A DNA stretch of 64,000 bases, taken from Hydnum rufescens UP504. Its lineage: Eukaryota > Basidiomycota > Agaricomycetes > Cantharellales > Hydnaceae. Positions 11,801 through 24,280 of the stretch are shown piece by piece. The stretch spans positions 62,001-126,000 of the forward strand of contig MU128993.1 of NCBI GenBank assembly GCA_014904985.1, read 5' to 3'. Below the pieces are notes generated by a model. That model searched no databases. It was not told the DNA's origin and worked only from the letters and a program-made list of their open reading frames with translations. The number at the start of each line of letters is the position of its first letter. Within the stretch, counting starts at the first letter, position 1. A program made the translations under genes and the position numbers.

Positions 11801-14800
11801 CAGCATAGCGTCACCTCATTCCATCCATTCTATGGTGGTGCACAACTTGACCGGAGCACATGCCGTTGAAAGAGCTGAGCGAATTCTTGAAGCCTTTGTG
11901 TCTATCCTCACTTCCGATTCCCATCTGGGAAAGCTCAATGCCGCCTTGCCAATGGCGCGCGTTATTGTCTTGCTGCTCGGGCCAAGCCCTTCTCCTATTG
12001 TTGCGGTTCAAATCCTTCGCCTTGTAGGGCTTCATTTACTGACACTTCCTCTCTTTTCACGTAAATTGGACTTGGTTGGTTTCTGGGGTATCTTGAAAAT
12101 AGTCTTACCGGATGCATGGAATTCAGCTGTGCACAGGGCAGCTTTCGACCTGTTATTGGGCAAATCCGAACTCGACAAGGGGCCGTCTGCGGAGCAGCTT
12201 GTAGTCAAGCAGCCCCAGGTGCTACCGGCGATAATTGCTTCCCTCGAGCGGGGCATCCAAAAAATTGTGGAGAGGCGACGTGCTCTTGGAGACGGGCGGC
12301 TTTTAACTGTTGGTGCGCGGACGTATCTTTTTCCTGCTCCCCCACCCTTTTCCATTAACAATGACGTGTTTTGTGGGTCATGGTTTGAAGATTCTGAGGC
12401 CCCCATGGAAGCTCTCCTCGAAGAATTGATTGAATTACACGCCTCGAGCCCGACTTTCCGGCATGCATTCAAATCGAAATCGGTTTTAAATGTATTTGTC
12501 ACACTCACCAAGTCATTCGTCTCATCCAATGCAACCCCGGATCCGGAGGCACCTCTGAACAGTGCACCGTTGTTGGACAAGCTAATCCATTTAGCCCTTA
12601 TGGTCAATCTAGCTGGTATAAGCGATCCGTCTCAGAAGCGCGAGGTCGGTTCTCGAGATCACTTTGCTTGCCACGACGTTGAATCCCTTGGGGTAGTTGG
12701 AAGATCTCGTCGACATAATCAGGGATCCACGTCTCGCTCTTCTTCCGGAAAGTGCAGAGAGACGTCGTTTTAGCTCAGGCACTGCTTTCAAAGGGGCTAT
12801 CGATAAAAATTCAGTGAAGGCTCTCACTCGAGTGGCTTCATGGAGAACGACCATCGTCGCCGCGGAACACAAGCGCAGACGAAAAATGCTTCAAGATATG
12901 TATGTTCGGAATGCTACAAGATTTGCATATGCTTATGAATTATTGACAGGCGGGAAAATCTGCGTGCGTTGCAGCGCCTCACTCACTGGGTCACCGTCGT
13001 GCACCATGAGCAGGGCCTTTGGCCTCATGCATCCCCTGCGAAATGGCGTCTCGATGAAGCCGAGGGTCCACTCCGAGTTCGGTACTGATACTGCAGTTTC
13101 CTCCCATTTGCGTATCTCCCACTGACAAACAGCCATAGGAAAAAATTAGAGCCCGAAGTGGAGAAGGTGTTCAACACGCACACGCATTTTGACGGTGCCG
13201 CTGGCCACTTCACCGATGTCTCCGACGACGCTCCGACGGCACAACTGATAGCTCCTTGGGATGGAGGTATCAGGATCCATTTCCCTTTAACCACATTTCT
13301 GTTACTCACATAACAATCTTAGGTTATGAATTCTCAGTGATCGAGGGTGAGCCTCAGTGTATCTGCTCTACGGACAGTGAATTAAGTATGCTCGCAGATG
13401 ACCAAGGTTGGGAGGATGAATTGACGGAAGACAGACACCGGCGAATCAGACACGAGTTGGAGCCTGGTGATGTTATCGAGATGGTACGAAATGTGGCTCG
13501 TATCGTCGGGGTAGACTCTTCACGTGGGTCTCAAAGTTTTCCTCCAAACCGGCGTGTCTAAAAGGATGTCATAGCGGGCCTCTTTATTCTTGGCAAGACG
13601 CACCTCTACGTGCGAGACGGTTTAGTGGAATCATCAACCGGCGACATATTAGAAGCCCTCGATGCTCCAAAGGATGTCCTCTCTGTACCTGGTACTTTAG
13701 TGAGTGACCCTGACCCAAACCAGCGAGCACGGAGATGGTGAGTGGAATAGTGTCAATTCTCTATTCACTTCCTGACGGTCCCGTAACAGGAGCTTGGATG
13801 CGCTGGCGGGTTTCAGCACACGGACATACCTTTTCCGAGATGTATCGTGAGTACGTATTGCCGACGCCAATCGATGATTCTAATATACTTGATAGGCTTG
13901 AGATATATTTCAAGGACAGTCGTAGTCTTCTGTGTGTCTTCGCAACAAAACTTGATCGGCACGCTGTCTTGTCCAAACTCGAGAGATTTGTGTCAGAGAT
14001 TGCTGCGGATGGCAGGGTATCTGCATTGTATCGCCAACCGCTGCTCAGTCTTGTTAGCTTTACTGGCAAGAATTCCCAAAGTCGATCTGATATTGACAGT
14101 GCGCAACGACGCTGGCAAGCTCGCGAGATTAGTAATGTAGGGGCTCAGTTCGCGTGTCGGATTCCTTGTTACTTACCTTGTCTTTTTCTTTAGTTTGCGT
14201 ATCTTAGTATTATCAACCAGGCGTCAGGAAGAACACCAAATGACCTAACGCAATACCCTGTTTTCGTGAGTATTACGTACCTTCCCTATATCTACCTCCT
14301 GAATCACCGCATGTTTTCCTGCGATAGCCCTGGCTCTTACAGGACTACACATCCGACACTTTAGACTTGATCTCCCCTAATACGTTCCGAGAGTGCGACC
14401 CATATATCCCATCCATGCTACATCATTTTGACACGCCATTGACAGCCTCAGTCTTCCAATGGGGGCATTAAGTAGCTCGCGGAGGGATGCCGCGGAGGCT
14501 AGATACGCCGCTCTAATGGATATAGGAGAATCACCATTCCATTACGGTGAGATGTGATCTCGTCTTGACATGAAACGTTACGAAGCTGTTCTACGGCACC
14601 AGGCACGCATTTTTCGTCAAGCATGACGACGTCACATTTTTTAATCCGACTGTCCCCGTTCAATCGGCATTTCAAAGCTTTACAGGTAACGCTCCATAGA
14701 ATGCGTATCGTGTCCGACTTACTCCTTGTAATGATAGGGAGGTGATTTTGATTTGCCCGAGAGACTCTTCGTGTAGGTCTCCTTCTGGTGTGACTTGATA

Positions 14801-16620
14801 CAAGATACTGAGGCCTCTTTTAAACAGCGACGTGCAGCGAGCTTGGGTTTCGGCATCACAGGAGAGTCGGGGCGATGTAAGAGAGCTCATACCCGAGTTC
14901 TTCAATTGCCCAGAATTCCTTGAGAATCTCTCGGGCCTGGAACTTGGGACGAAGGCAGGCGGCGAGAAGATCGATTCAGTCCGCCTGCCACCTTGGGCGA
15001 GACACGACCCTCTGTTATTTATTGCCTTACATCGTCAGGCAAGTACAATAGGCTTTTTATCTTTGCGATCTGTTCTATTTAGACACTCTGCATAGGCTCT
15101 AGAGAGTGACCATGTCAGTCGGAATCTTCCCGCATGGATTGATCTCATTTGGGGCTGCATGCAACGGGACGTGGCCTCATGCAACGTATTCCATCCTCTC
15201 AGCTACGAGGGCGCAATAGGTCAGCATCTCTCTTCACCCCGTGGTGTGAGGCTGACCTTGCGATGCTTTGGGATCAGATTTAGACGCCATAGAAGATCCC
15301 GTCGAAAGAGCGGCATCTGTTGGGATAATTCACAACTGTGAGCTTATGGTGTATCCGCACTAGACCCGGCGCACGTATTGAGATTGAGGTTGGGTAGTTG
15401 GCCAGACTCCCCGGAAACTTTTTTCCACAATGCATCCTCCTAGATTCCTGGACGGTGTCACCACATTGCCTTTGGGGGTATCCCATGGGATTCCTGAGCA
15501 TCCGCAGCTCCTTGCCCAATCCCCGAGACCTGTTCGAAGTGGGTTCGTCTTTCTATATATCATTTGTCGCGTAGTCACCGCGTTGGCTTTGGGGATAGCA
15601 TTACAAGAACGGATATCAGCACTTTTTGTAGATTCTATTACGGACAAAATCTTGGCTTGCGGTCCTGACACGCTTCTCGTGCCGAACTTCCCCCATGAAA
15701 GCATAGAATGGGGTTTCCACGACCAGAGTGTGCGCTTGTTTGTGGATCGTAAAGTGTGTGGGTTTATCCTGTCTACTTCATAGATAATCCTGATAAAAAT
15801 ATGCTTTTTGCAGTTGGTGCAAGTGGTTGAGGCGACCGCCGTAGTGTGCGCCACTTTCTGTGGCTCTGAGGTCCTGGTAACGGGCGGGAGCGACAATTTG
15901 GTCTCACTTTGGCATTTGGAACGGGCGTCAGGGAGTGGACCTAGGCTGAAGATAGTTCACGTCATGCGAGGACACCACCAGGCCGCTTCATGCGTTGCGG
16001 CCTCGCGCCCCTGGTCACTTATTGTGAGTGTATCTGAGGACGGATCAGCTATCCTGTGGGATTTGAATAGGGCACAGTACGTCCGAAGCATTTATCATGA
16101 GAGAGCCGTGCATGCTTGCGCTATCCATGAGAATACGGTGAGTGGAGAGAGCATTCTTCTTTCGCGACCTGACCAAAAATCATACATTCAATAGGGTGAC
16201 GTAGTGACATGCTCTATTGATCAACTTTCCATCTATACTATCAATGGTCATCATATCACTTCGCTCCGGTTATCTCCTCTGGAACGGGTCACGTCGCTGG
16301 CATTCCACGAACGAGAGACATCTCTTGTTGGGGTTCTTGCTGCGGGATCGTCGGATGGGTCAATTGTGCTGCGAACCTGGAATACAGACGACACCCCCCC
16401 TGGACAAAAAGCGAAATGGAAGTTTATCACCTTGCGGGAAATGAAGCTCCGTCGCGAGGAAGGTGATTGGAGGCCAACCGTTACAGCACTCAAGTTTGTC
16501 AAGTAAATTTTCCGCGATTATTTGCTCTCCGAACACTCCGGCTAATGGACTTCCTTTAGAGAGACACTGTATTGTGGGGATGAGGCTGGCCGAGTCTTCG
16601 CATGGATGCTTCCGGAGTGA
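8828..16620 (+). CDS. BEACH domain / WD40 protein (Bph1/WDFY/LvsA type)
   Basis: Very large multi-exon scaffold protein of the BEACH family, linked to vesicle and lysosome or vacuole traffic and autophagy. The start [13 protein letters not shown] is the first ATG. The order is: long alpha-helical N-terminus; a concanavalin-like segment ([14 protein letters not shown]); [10 protein letters not shown]; a PH-like domain ([40 protein letters not shown]). Then comes the BEACH domain with its hallmarks: [75 protein letters not shown]-terminal WD40 repeats ([41 protein letters not shown]) end at 16620. I followed about a dozen small introns by eye. Between [15 protein letters not shown] (about 10160) and [11 protein letters not shown] (about 10200) the frame changes as if one base were missing. 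I cannot tell which BEACH subfamily it belongs to. Confidence 0.88.
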
Positions 16621-16877
16621 ATTCTGCAACTCCTATTGATGGCATCGGTCGATAACCTTTTTTGGTGGTACTCCAAATCCGCCTCTGTCGGAAATATTAG
16701 TGATTCTTGAAGCGCGAGAGTGTGTGGACTGTATTTTGCCTGTGCAGATGTCAAATGTTATAATATGAGCGGAGGGCAATGTGCGTATGTCGCGGACATG
16801 CACTGCCTGATTCCGTTGTCGTACCATTATATAAATCGTCCAATCATTTTGATTCCTCGTGTGTTTTGTAGAACTCA

Positions 16878-19800
16878 ATGCCTGCCCCATTCTCTCGGGC
16901 GTTCTTGCGCTCGTTTTGCAGTCGCGCCTCTCGGTTCCCTATAGAGACAATAGTTGTCGCGTTCGTCATTATCACTCTCGCCTACTTCCAAATTTTGCAC
17001 TCTATCAAGCACTCAGATTTCCTCTCCGGTGGCATCGCGAACCCGCTCTCTTCTCTCCGTCCCTCAGTGACGCGACGCGTCGGTAACAGCTGGATTGCCG
17101 TCCCTGAGGAGGCTTGGACAGATTCACACTACCCCCGGAGCACAAAAGTCGAACTTATTCAGATATATTTCAGTTCGGAGGCACCGTTCAAGGTCATCCG
17201 CGCTGGCCGCTTATCTTCCTTGGTCCTTAACCCGCCTCTCCATGCTAATGACTCGCTGGAGGCTAAGCGCATTGCGAATAGTGTACAGTTGCTCACACAC
17301 TACATCACGCACGATTTAAAGACGTCAAATGGGTTCACATATCCGTCGTTGTGTTACAAGGCTCCGGCGTCATCGGAATGTCTCTCATGGACACACCAGA
17401 GTGGGTCTACTGGAACACTTACTCTCGTCTTCGCGCCGTCGACAAGTGCACGCTTTGTGCACGCCTTCCACGCGCTAAAGCGGCAAACCTCACTTCACGG
17501 TGTGAGCCTCGAAATCATCGGCAAAGAGGAGAAAATTGGAGAAATGCAGAGCGGGAAATGGGTCGCCTATGCCATTAGAGCTCTCGTCATGCGTTTTTGG
17601 GATTTGGCCAAGGTCCGCCTTCTTTCCCACTACCTGGTTTCGCTTCCGGAAGTAACCAGGTGACTCCAGAACGCCAACTCCGCAGATATCATTATTGTCC
17701 TTTTAGGCTATATTTTCATGCACGCCACATTTGTTAACTTGTTCTTAAACACCCGCAAGTTGGGCTCTAATTTCTGGATTGGTCAGTTTTCTCCTTTTTT
17801 TGGAGCCTCTAGGACAGGAAGTGACCATTTGTGAATATTTTCAATTCAAAAACTCCCAATATATCCCCGCCACCTAAACTGCGATACAATCATGGACCTT
17901 AATAATGGGAACATTACGATGGTCCACAGCCTCGACCATTCTTATATCCTCTGTCTCTTCTTTCATAGTAGCTCTCCCCATCTCCAACCTCCTCCATATT
18001 CCACTCGATCCAATTGGTCTGTCGGAAGCGCTTCCGTTCTTAGTCATCACAGTTGGTTTCGATAAACCCCTGAGGCTCGCGCGCGCCGTAGTGACTCACC
18101 CTCTTCTCTTCCCTCTATCGCTCACCAACGGAAACGTACCCCGGACAGGCGGAATGCCCCGCAGAAAGAATAAAACCGCTGCCGAGATCGTACTGGATGC
18201 AGTAGAGCAAGTCGGCCCGTCGATCGTCCGCGACTATGTCATTGAAATACTAGTGCTGGTCATTGGTGCCAGCAGCGGCGTCGGTGGCCTGAAGGAGTTT
18301 TGCTTCCTTGCCGCCCTCACCATGGTCATCGATTGCATTTCCCTCTTCACTTTCTATGTCGGTATTTTGGCCGTGATTGTCGAGGCAAGTTGCATCTATC
18401 AACGCCTGTATAGTGGAGAAATATCCATAACTTCTCTGCCCCTAAGGTCCGTCGCATAAAGGCCATGCACAATGCCAAAAAGGCCCTTGCATCTGCACGC
18501 TCGTCCCGTGCAGCGTCCCCGCATTGCCTACTCCTCCTGAACCTGTGATTATCCCCACCCACCGTCGTCTCATTGACGCTATTCTTGGGGCCAAGGGTAG
18601 TCAGAATGGGCCTGGTGGACAGAAACCCGTGAATCCTGTGACCCGTTTGAAGCTCCTTCTGGTACGTATGTTCATCACATTATCTTCGGTTGCACCCCAC
18701 CAACCTTGATTTTCTTCGTGCAGTTAGTTTCCTTCCTTACCCTCCATTCCTTGAACGTGTTTACGACGCTCACGCCCGCCACGGCGCTCAACCGATATGC
18801 CTCGTACACCATGCCTCCCACTGCATCGGCAGCTGCCTCATCGAGTGCACCGGAGGCGCATGACCCCTTGTATCATGAGGTGGACATCGAGAATCCGACT
18901 GTAGCTTCTGCATTGGATTCCATCGCCTCCGCACACCCTCATGACCTTCCCCTTATGGCGCGCGTCTCTGCTCCCTTATTCCTCCGCATTGTGTCCAACG
19001 AGTCGTCTAACTCCGCCAGTAGGCCTGACAACGAACAGGCGGGCGTCATCGCTCCTACACCCGAATCTCTGGTATTGCTTGAATCATTTATGTCAGAATG
19101 GTCGTCGCTAGTTGGAGACCCAATCGTCTCCAAGTGGATTGTCATCTGTCTTTTTGTTTCCGTGTTCTTAAACGGTGTCCTTCTCAAAGGAGTCGCGTCG
19201 TCCCTTGTGTCACCTCCCGCGTCTACCATGGTGACCTTCGCAAATGTTGCTGAAGAGGAGACCACAATTGCCTCGGAAAGGCCCGTCCTCCCTCCGCTGG
19301 CTATGCCGTCGAAGTTCCCTATCTTGCCCCCGCATTCTGATCTGTTCGCGGCTGAGCCGCAGCCCCCTCCCCTAGTTCGTGATTCTGATCCTGTTGTCCA
19401 CCCGGTGGCTCCATCTCCGGTGATGCCTCGAGTCGCACCCGCTGCAATGACATCTACGGCTGCGCACTTAGAGGCCATGATACGTGATACACCACCACAG
19501 ACCCCATGGGAACGTAAGACTGAGTTGGGAAGTCGGTCCCTGGAAGAATGCATCGACCTGTTCGAAACTAATCCCTCAAACGTCAAGGAGATGAACGATG
19601 AGGAGGTCATTCTTCTTGGCCAACATGGAAGGATTCCCCCGTATTCGTTAGAGAAGGTTCTCGGAAATCTGGAACGTGCCGTTTTTATTCGACGAGCTTT
19701 GATTTGTGAGTTCCTCCACCACATTCGAGTGATATTAGTGACAATCCCGACTTTTACCAGCGAGAGCATCGAAAACGAAGACGTTGGAGCATTCGGATAT

Positions 19801-21088
19801 TCCAATGTCCAACTACGATTATTCTAAAGTCTATGGGGCCTGCTGCGAGAACGTCATTGGATACGTCCCCATCCCCCTCGGTATTGCCGGCCCTCTTCGT
19901 ATCGATGGCGAGATGTATCCCATACCAATGGCAACAGCGGAGGGTACCCTCGTCGCGTCGACATCTCGCGGCTGCAAGGCCCTGAACGCGGGGGGTGGTG
20001 TAACGACGGTGCTCACTCAAGATGCCATGACTCGGGGACCCGTCATCGAATTTCCCTCTATCACTTCTGCTGCCCAAGCCAAATTATGGGTCGACAGTCC
20101 AGCCGGCTCAAGCATTTTGCGCGATGCGTTCGATTCCACGTCCCGTTTTGCGCGGTTGCAGAAGGTCAAGTGCACAATGGCAGGCCGGACGCTATACGTA
20201 CGATTCGCAACGTCTACGGGCGACGCAATGGGCATGAACATGATTTCCAAAGGGACGGAGAAGGCACTTGAGGTCATGGCGCAGCATTTCCCCAAGATGA
20301 ACGTCCTTGCACTCTCCGGGAATTATTGTACAGATAAGAAGCCAGCGGCGATCAACTGGATCGAGGGTCGGGGAAAGAGTGTCGTTGCGGAGGCAGTGAT
20401 TCCGGGTAAGGTCGTGAAGTCGGTGCTCAAGACGACGGTAGAACATCTGTGCAACTTGAATATCAAGAAGAATCTGGTTGGGAGTGCCATGGCTGGTTCG
20501 GTGGGAGGCTTCAATGCACACGCGGCGAACATCCTTACGGCGATGTTCTTGGCGACGGGTCAGGACCCGGCTCAGAACGTCGAGAGCTCTAACTGTATTA
20601 CTCTGATGGAGCCGTGAGTCACCCTTGTTCGATTCATTGTGCCTACCGCCCACTAATACTCGCCACTTCGTCCTAGAATTAACGGAGGTGCAGACCTTTT
20701 GATGACCTGCTCAATGCCATCCATCGAAGTCGGTACGGTGGGTGGTGGTACTGTTCTGGCACCTCAAGGTGCTGTCCTCGACATGCTTGGGCTGCGCGGA
20801 GCCCATCCGACATCTCCCGGGCACAACGCACGACGATTGGCGCGAACGATCGTAGCAGCAGTCATGGCTGGCGAGCTCTCATTGATGAGTGCACTGGCCG
20901 CGGGACATCTTATCAAGGCGCACATGCAGCACAACCGCAGCGTACCGACCACGCCCCTCCCATCGCGACCGACCACTCCTGCACCGTTCGCCACCATAGA
21001 TATTGTTCGCGAGGCGGTGACGACATCTGACTCGTTGCAGGCAGAAACTCCGTCGAAAGAGGAGGGATCCCAGTTATCGACCACTTGA
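16878..21088 (+). CDS. HMG1: HMG-CoA reductase
   Basis: ER membrane enzyme reducing HMG-CoA to mevalonate, the committed step of sterol and isoprenoid synthesis. Exons: 16878-17612, 17670-17781, 17930-18384, 18447-18661, 18724-19705, 19761-20613, 20677-21088. The N-terminus has an uncleaved membrane segment, then a luminal domain and a sterol-sensing domain ([40 protein letters not shown]). A Pro/Ser-rich linker leads to the catalytic domain. It holds the Glu in [10 protein letters not shown], the Lys in [10 protein letters not shown], the Asp in GDAMGMNM, and the C-terminal His in [10 protein letters not shown]. Intron 3 (18385-18446) is GC-AG with a perfect GAG|GCAAGT donor. The exons sum to 3764 nt, one short of whole codons: at about 18511-18524 the frame shifts between the linker and [10 protein letters not shown]. 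One added base gives 1254 residues. Sterol feedback through the sensing domain is expected from the family. Confidence 0.95.
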
Positions 21089-22213
21089 CTTGCATGTTTT
21101 GCTATTTGATCTGTCTCGATATCGCGTATCTCATCGTTCTGAGAGGGGCGAGAGGGTGACCCACTTATTTGGCCATGCTCCATTTACATTGCTATCTTAG
21201 TCATCCCGACTCATCTCTCGCACTTGCTATCGAAATCTTCCTCGACTATCTTCCCGTCGTCGGCCGGCCAGACGGTTTGCCGTAGAGGGCATTCTCCACA
21301 CTCATCTTTCGGTGCGCACGTTAGGGGGCACTCTCAAGGTTAAAGACAGCCCGCTTCCTTACTCGACCTCACTCGACCTCACTATGTGCTGTTCATTCTT
21401 TTTGTCCTTGGGACTACCATTCATAGTACATGTTTTGCATACAGAACATAATTATTTTGTACATTAATCTGCAGTAAAAAATGTAATCAATAAGTCCCGC
21501 TGCGCTGCGCGCTTAGTGGGTGCAATGATAGTGATCCGCCGTTCGCACTTACTTCAGTTGAGTGCTCCCGTTGAGGGTCCCATGGCTTGATATGAAGGAT
21601 TTTCCAAAACCTGTTGGAATCACTGCGGTGCATGAGAAAGCCAGCGTCGATTTTACTTTCTATCAGCACACTGGAGTACTTGAACGATTGTGTTCTCTTG
21701 TGGTATGGAGCGGCGACGAACCATACATACAATATCAATCTGAATCCCTCTAGGTTTTGCGCACCGTCGCATTTGTGGAAAGGTATGCTAGAGTTCATTT
21801 CGTTGAATATGAAAGAGCCAATGCGTTAGGTCGCCTAACATACTCGACGGGTCTCGCATGCCATATTATTGTCTTGGGCTTGTACGCCCATCTCATTCTC
21901 GGTCTTCAAGTCTTATCTTCATCATGTGTCCCCTCTCTCCTTCTTAGCGTAACATGGGGGAACGGGGGTCGAAAATGACACAACAAAAATTCATTGGGCG
22001 ATTTGTAGCCAAATTTTGAACAAAGGGAGGATCGAAAAACTCGTCTAAGTACAAGTTGGAGTTTGATAGGGTCGAGAAGCATGCATGTCGACTCGCGATC
22101 CGCAAGCCTCGCAGCAGAAAAAAAATTGGATCAGAAAAAAAATCCGGAGATGAAGGAATTGTTACACTGTTGAAGGTGAGAGGAGAAAGATGGACCAATC
22201 ACCGATGTGAACA
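21089..22213. other. Intergenic region after HMG1
   Basis: Holds the HMG1 3' flank and AT-rich sequence with the duplicated pentadecamer-like stretch ACTCGACCTC near 21361-21380. Short ORFs at 21562-21829 have no recognisable motif, start context or splice partners, so I do not call them genes. Confidence 0.35.
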
Positions 22214-23381
22214 TCAGGCATTTGAGCTATGCAAAGACGCATTCCGCAGCTGTGCTTCCAATTTGGCGAGCTGCTCCTCTACCGCAATACGAGCCTGCTC
22301 CGCTGCCATGCGAGCTTGCTCCGCTGCCACGCGAGCCTCCCTCTCCGCAGTACGAGCCTGCTCAGCTGCAACATGAGCCTTCTCCGCCGCAATACGAGCC
22401 TCGCCCTCTACAATACGAGCCTCTCTCTCCTCACGTTCCCTGGCCTCTGCTGCGAGGCGGGCCGCTACGTTTTGGCGTGACACTGTTTCCGCATCATCAG
22501 CCCGTTGCAATGCTGCTTCCATGTCGGCTGTGTGGTTCATGATTTCAACCTGCCGGTGTTCATAAATGTTAGAGATGGAAGTAGTGGAGTCATCTCGAGA
22601 ATACACTTACCCGTTTGGCATCTATCACTTTATAAAGGCCCCAGATCTTGACCTGATCTCTGGTAATCCTCTCCATGCCAGTGTCGAAACCTACAATCGC
22701 AATGTTAGGCGCCGCAGAGTCCGGATTCCTGTTCCATCTAAGTTCAAGACACAGGCGGATCGAGCGGGCAAGCCACCAGCAATTCGCTCGCCATATCCCG
22801 TATTCCACACGAGCGTTCGAGACTGCATGCACCACTTGCATAACGTCAATGAGATTGGGAGCCTGAACAGACGGGTGCGCGCCCGAGAAAGTGGTGGTTC
22901 CCAGACTGAGCACAGAGTGGGTCTGGGTGCCTGCCGGGGAGGGACGGAAAAACAAGATGCGTTCATCACGATTGAGCACTTGCACCCAGTCTTTCGCTTT
23001 GAGGAGACTGGCATCGCTGTCTTGATCTGGGGACTCTGCGGCCAGGCCAGCGCCTGAAGAGTTAAAAACTTTCACCGACGATGAATAGGGGTCATTGTCG
23101 TACGAAAGCCGGTCGACTTTTATGTAGACTGTAGCCCGATCAGTGTGTCTAATGAACTCGAAGGTCAAACCCTCGTGTCTGAGAACACCAGCGCTTTCCC
23201 AGTGCCAGAGCGAATTGAGGATAAATTCGGTACAAGCGACGGCCGGTTCGACACGGAAGAGTTTGACCTCCAACCACTCACTGATTGGTTTTCGTTGGGG
23301 GCTCAGCGCAGAGGGGATAGGATTTGGGGGCGGAGACATTTGAAAGAGGGACGAGACTTTTCCAAGGAATGAGAAGGGCAT
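22214..23381 (-). CDS. Hypothetical basidiomycete protein with C-terminal coiled coil
   Basis: Two exons, 23381-22611 and 22549-22214, split by a 61 bp intron with a perfect GTAAGT donor, give 368 residues. I do not know the function. Residues 1-257 form a soluble domain rich in aromatic residues (ISEWLEVKLFR, WHWESAGVLRHEG, YGIWRANCWWLARSIRLCL); I recall NCWW/NCYW-containing proteins as an expanded family in mushroom-forming fungi. The second exon is almost all alpha-helix: an Ala/Glu/Arg-rich coiled coil built from repeats close to EQARVAAEQARMA, encoded by degenerate repeats at about 22260-22430. No signal peptide or membrane segment is seen. The ATG at 23379-23381 was chosen over a slightly longer ORF because that extension lacks an ATG in good context. 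Neighbours give no clue to a pathway. Confidence 0.72.
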
Positions 23382-24280
23382 TTTTGTTCTGTTTCTGCGG
23401 CAGAACACACGCGTTTGTTAGGATCGCCTCGTGCAAGCTCGTGTCACGTCAATGTCACGCGTCTGCTTTTTTCATATCCTGAAATAGCGGTGGAGTGAGA
23501 AAGTGGTAGTATTAAATGTAGAGACAGGCTTGCACACTCTCTACATAACAGGAAATATAAGGGTGTACAGATCCAAGAAAGGAAGCAAACACGAGGAGAC
23601 AATGAACCAAAAAGCTAGACTACAAACAAGCGCCAAGGAGCTTCCTATTTGTTCGAAAACTGGGGTCACCCTATGGCTCCAGAATGATAAAGGGCCCGAG
23701 GAAATGGTTTCCGGAATTCGGGTCCCGCAAGACAATTCAGTGCGCAAGCGCTGAGAGGCGCCTTTTTATTCGGAAATTGGACTTACCCTACCGTATCAGT
23801 GTATGGTCCAGATTAACTGTAATATCATATTGGCTCGGAAAGGGTTGTCGATGGAGTTAGGGGGCCTGCATTACACAACCTCGCCGAAAAACAGGTTTTT
23901 GGGATTTTAAAATTAAGCGCCGGCTTACACAGTGTCGACTTTCCGGGAAACAATTCTCTAATAAGGGTTGCCGAGTCCGTGTAGCATGTAGGGTCGCATC
24001 CCTTATTAATGGTACGTTCGTGGAGATTCCAATAATGAGAAATCATCGGATTCATCACCGAACACGACTCCGAGTCGTGCCGGTAGATTAGGGCCCAGAT
24101 TTGTGATAGATCATGGGAAAACACAGGGATTTGGGATATCACTTATTGTCCAGAGAAATCGATCGAGGGGTGCTGCTTTTCGTGCGTGGACTGACACAGA
24201 CTAGTCTCTGCAGAGGAAGAAGAACACTTGCATCCGCTGCTGCGTGACATTCTGTGACTTGGCTACGACCTACCACACCA
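23382..24280. other. Intergenic region
   Basis: About 900 bp between two divergent genes. Small ORFs on both strands lack motifs and splice partners. I see no RNA gene or repeat here. Confidence 0.35.

Noticed and set aside
18939..19805. Long minus-strand ORF of 288 codons
   Set aside because: Antisense to the HMG1 linker and catalytic region; composition follows the opposite strand.
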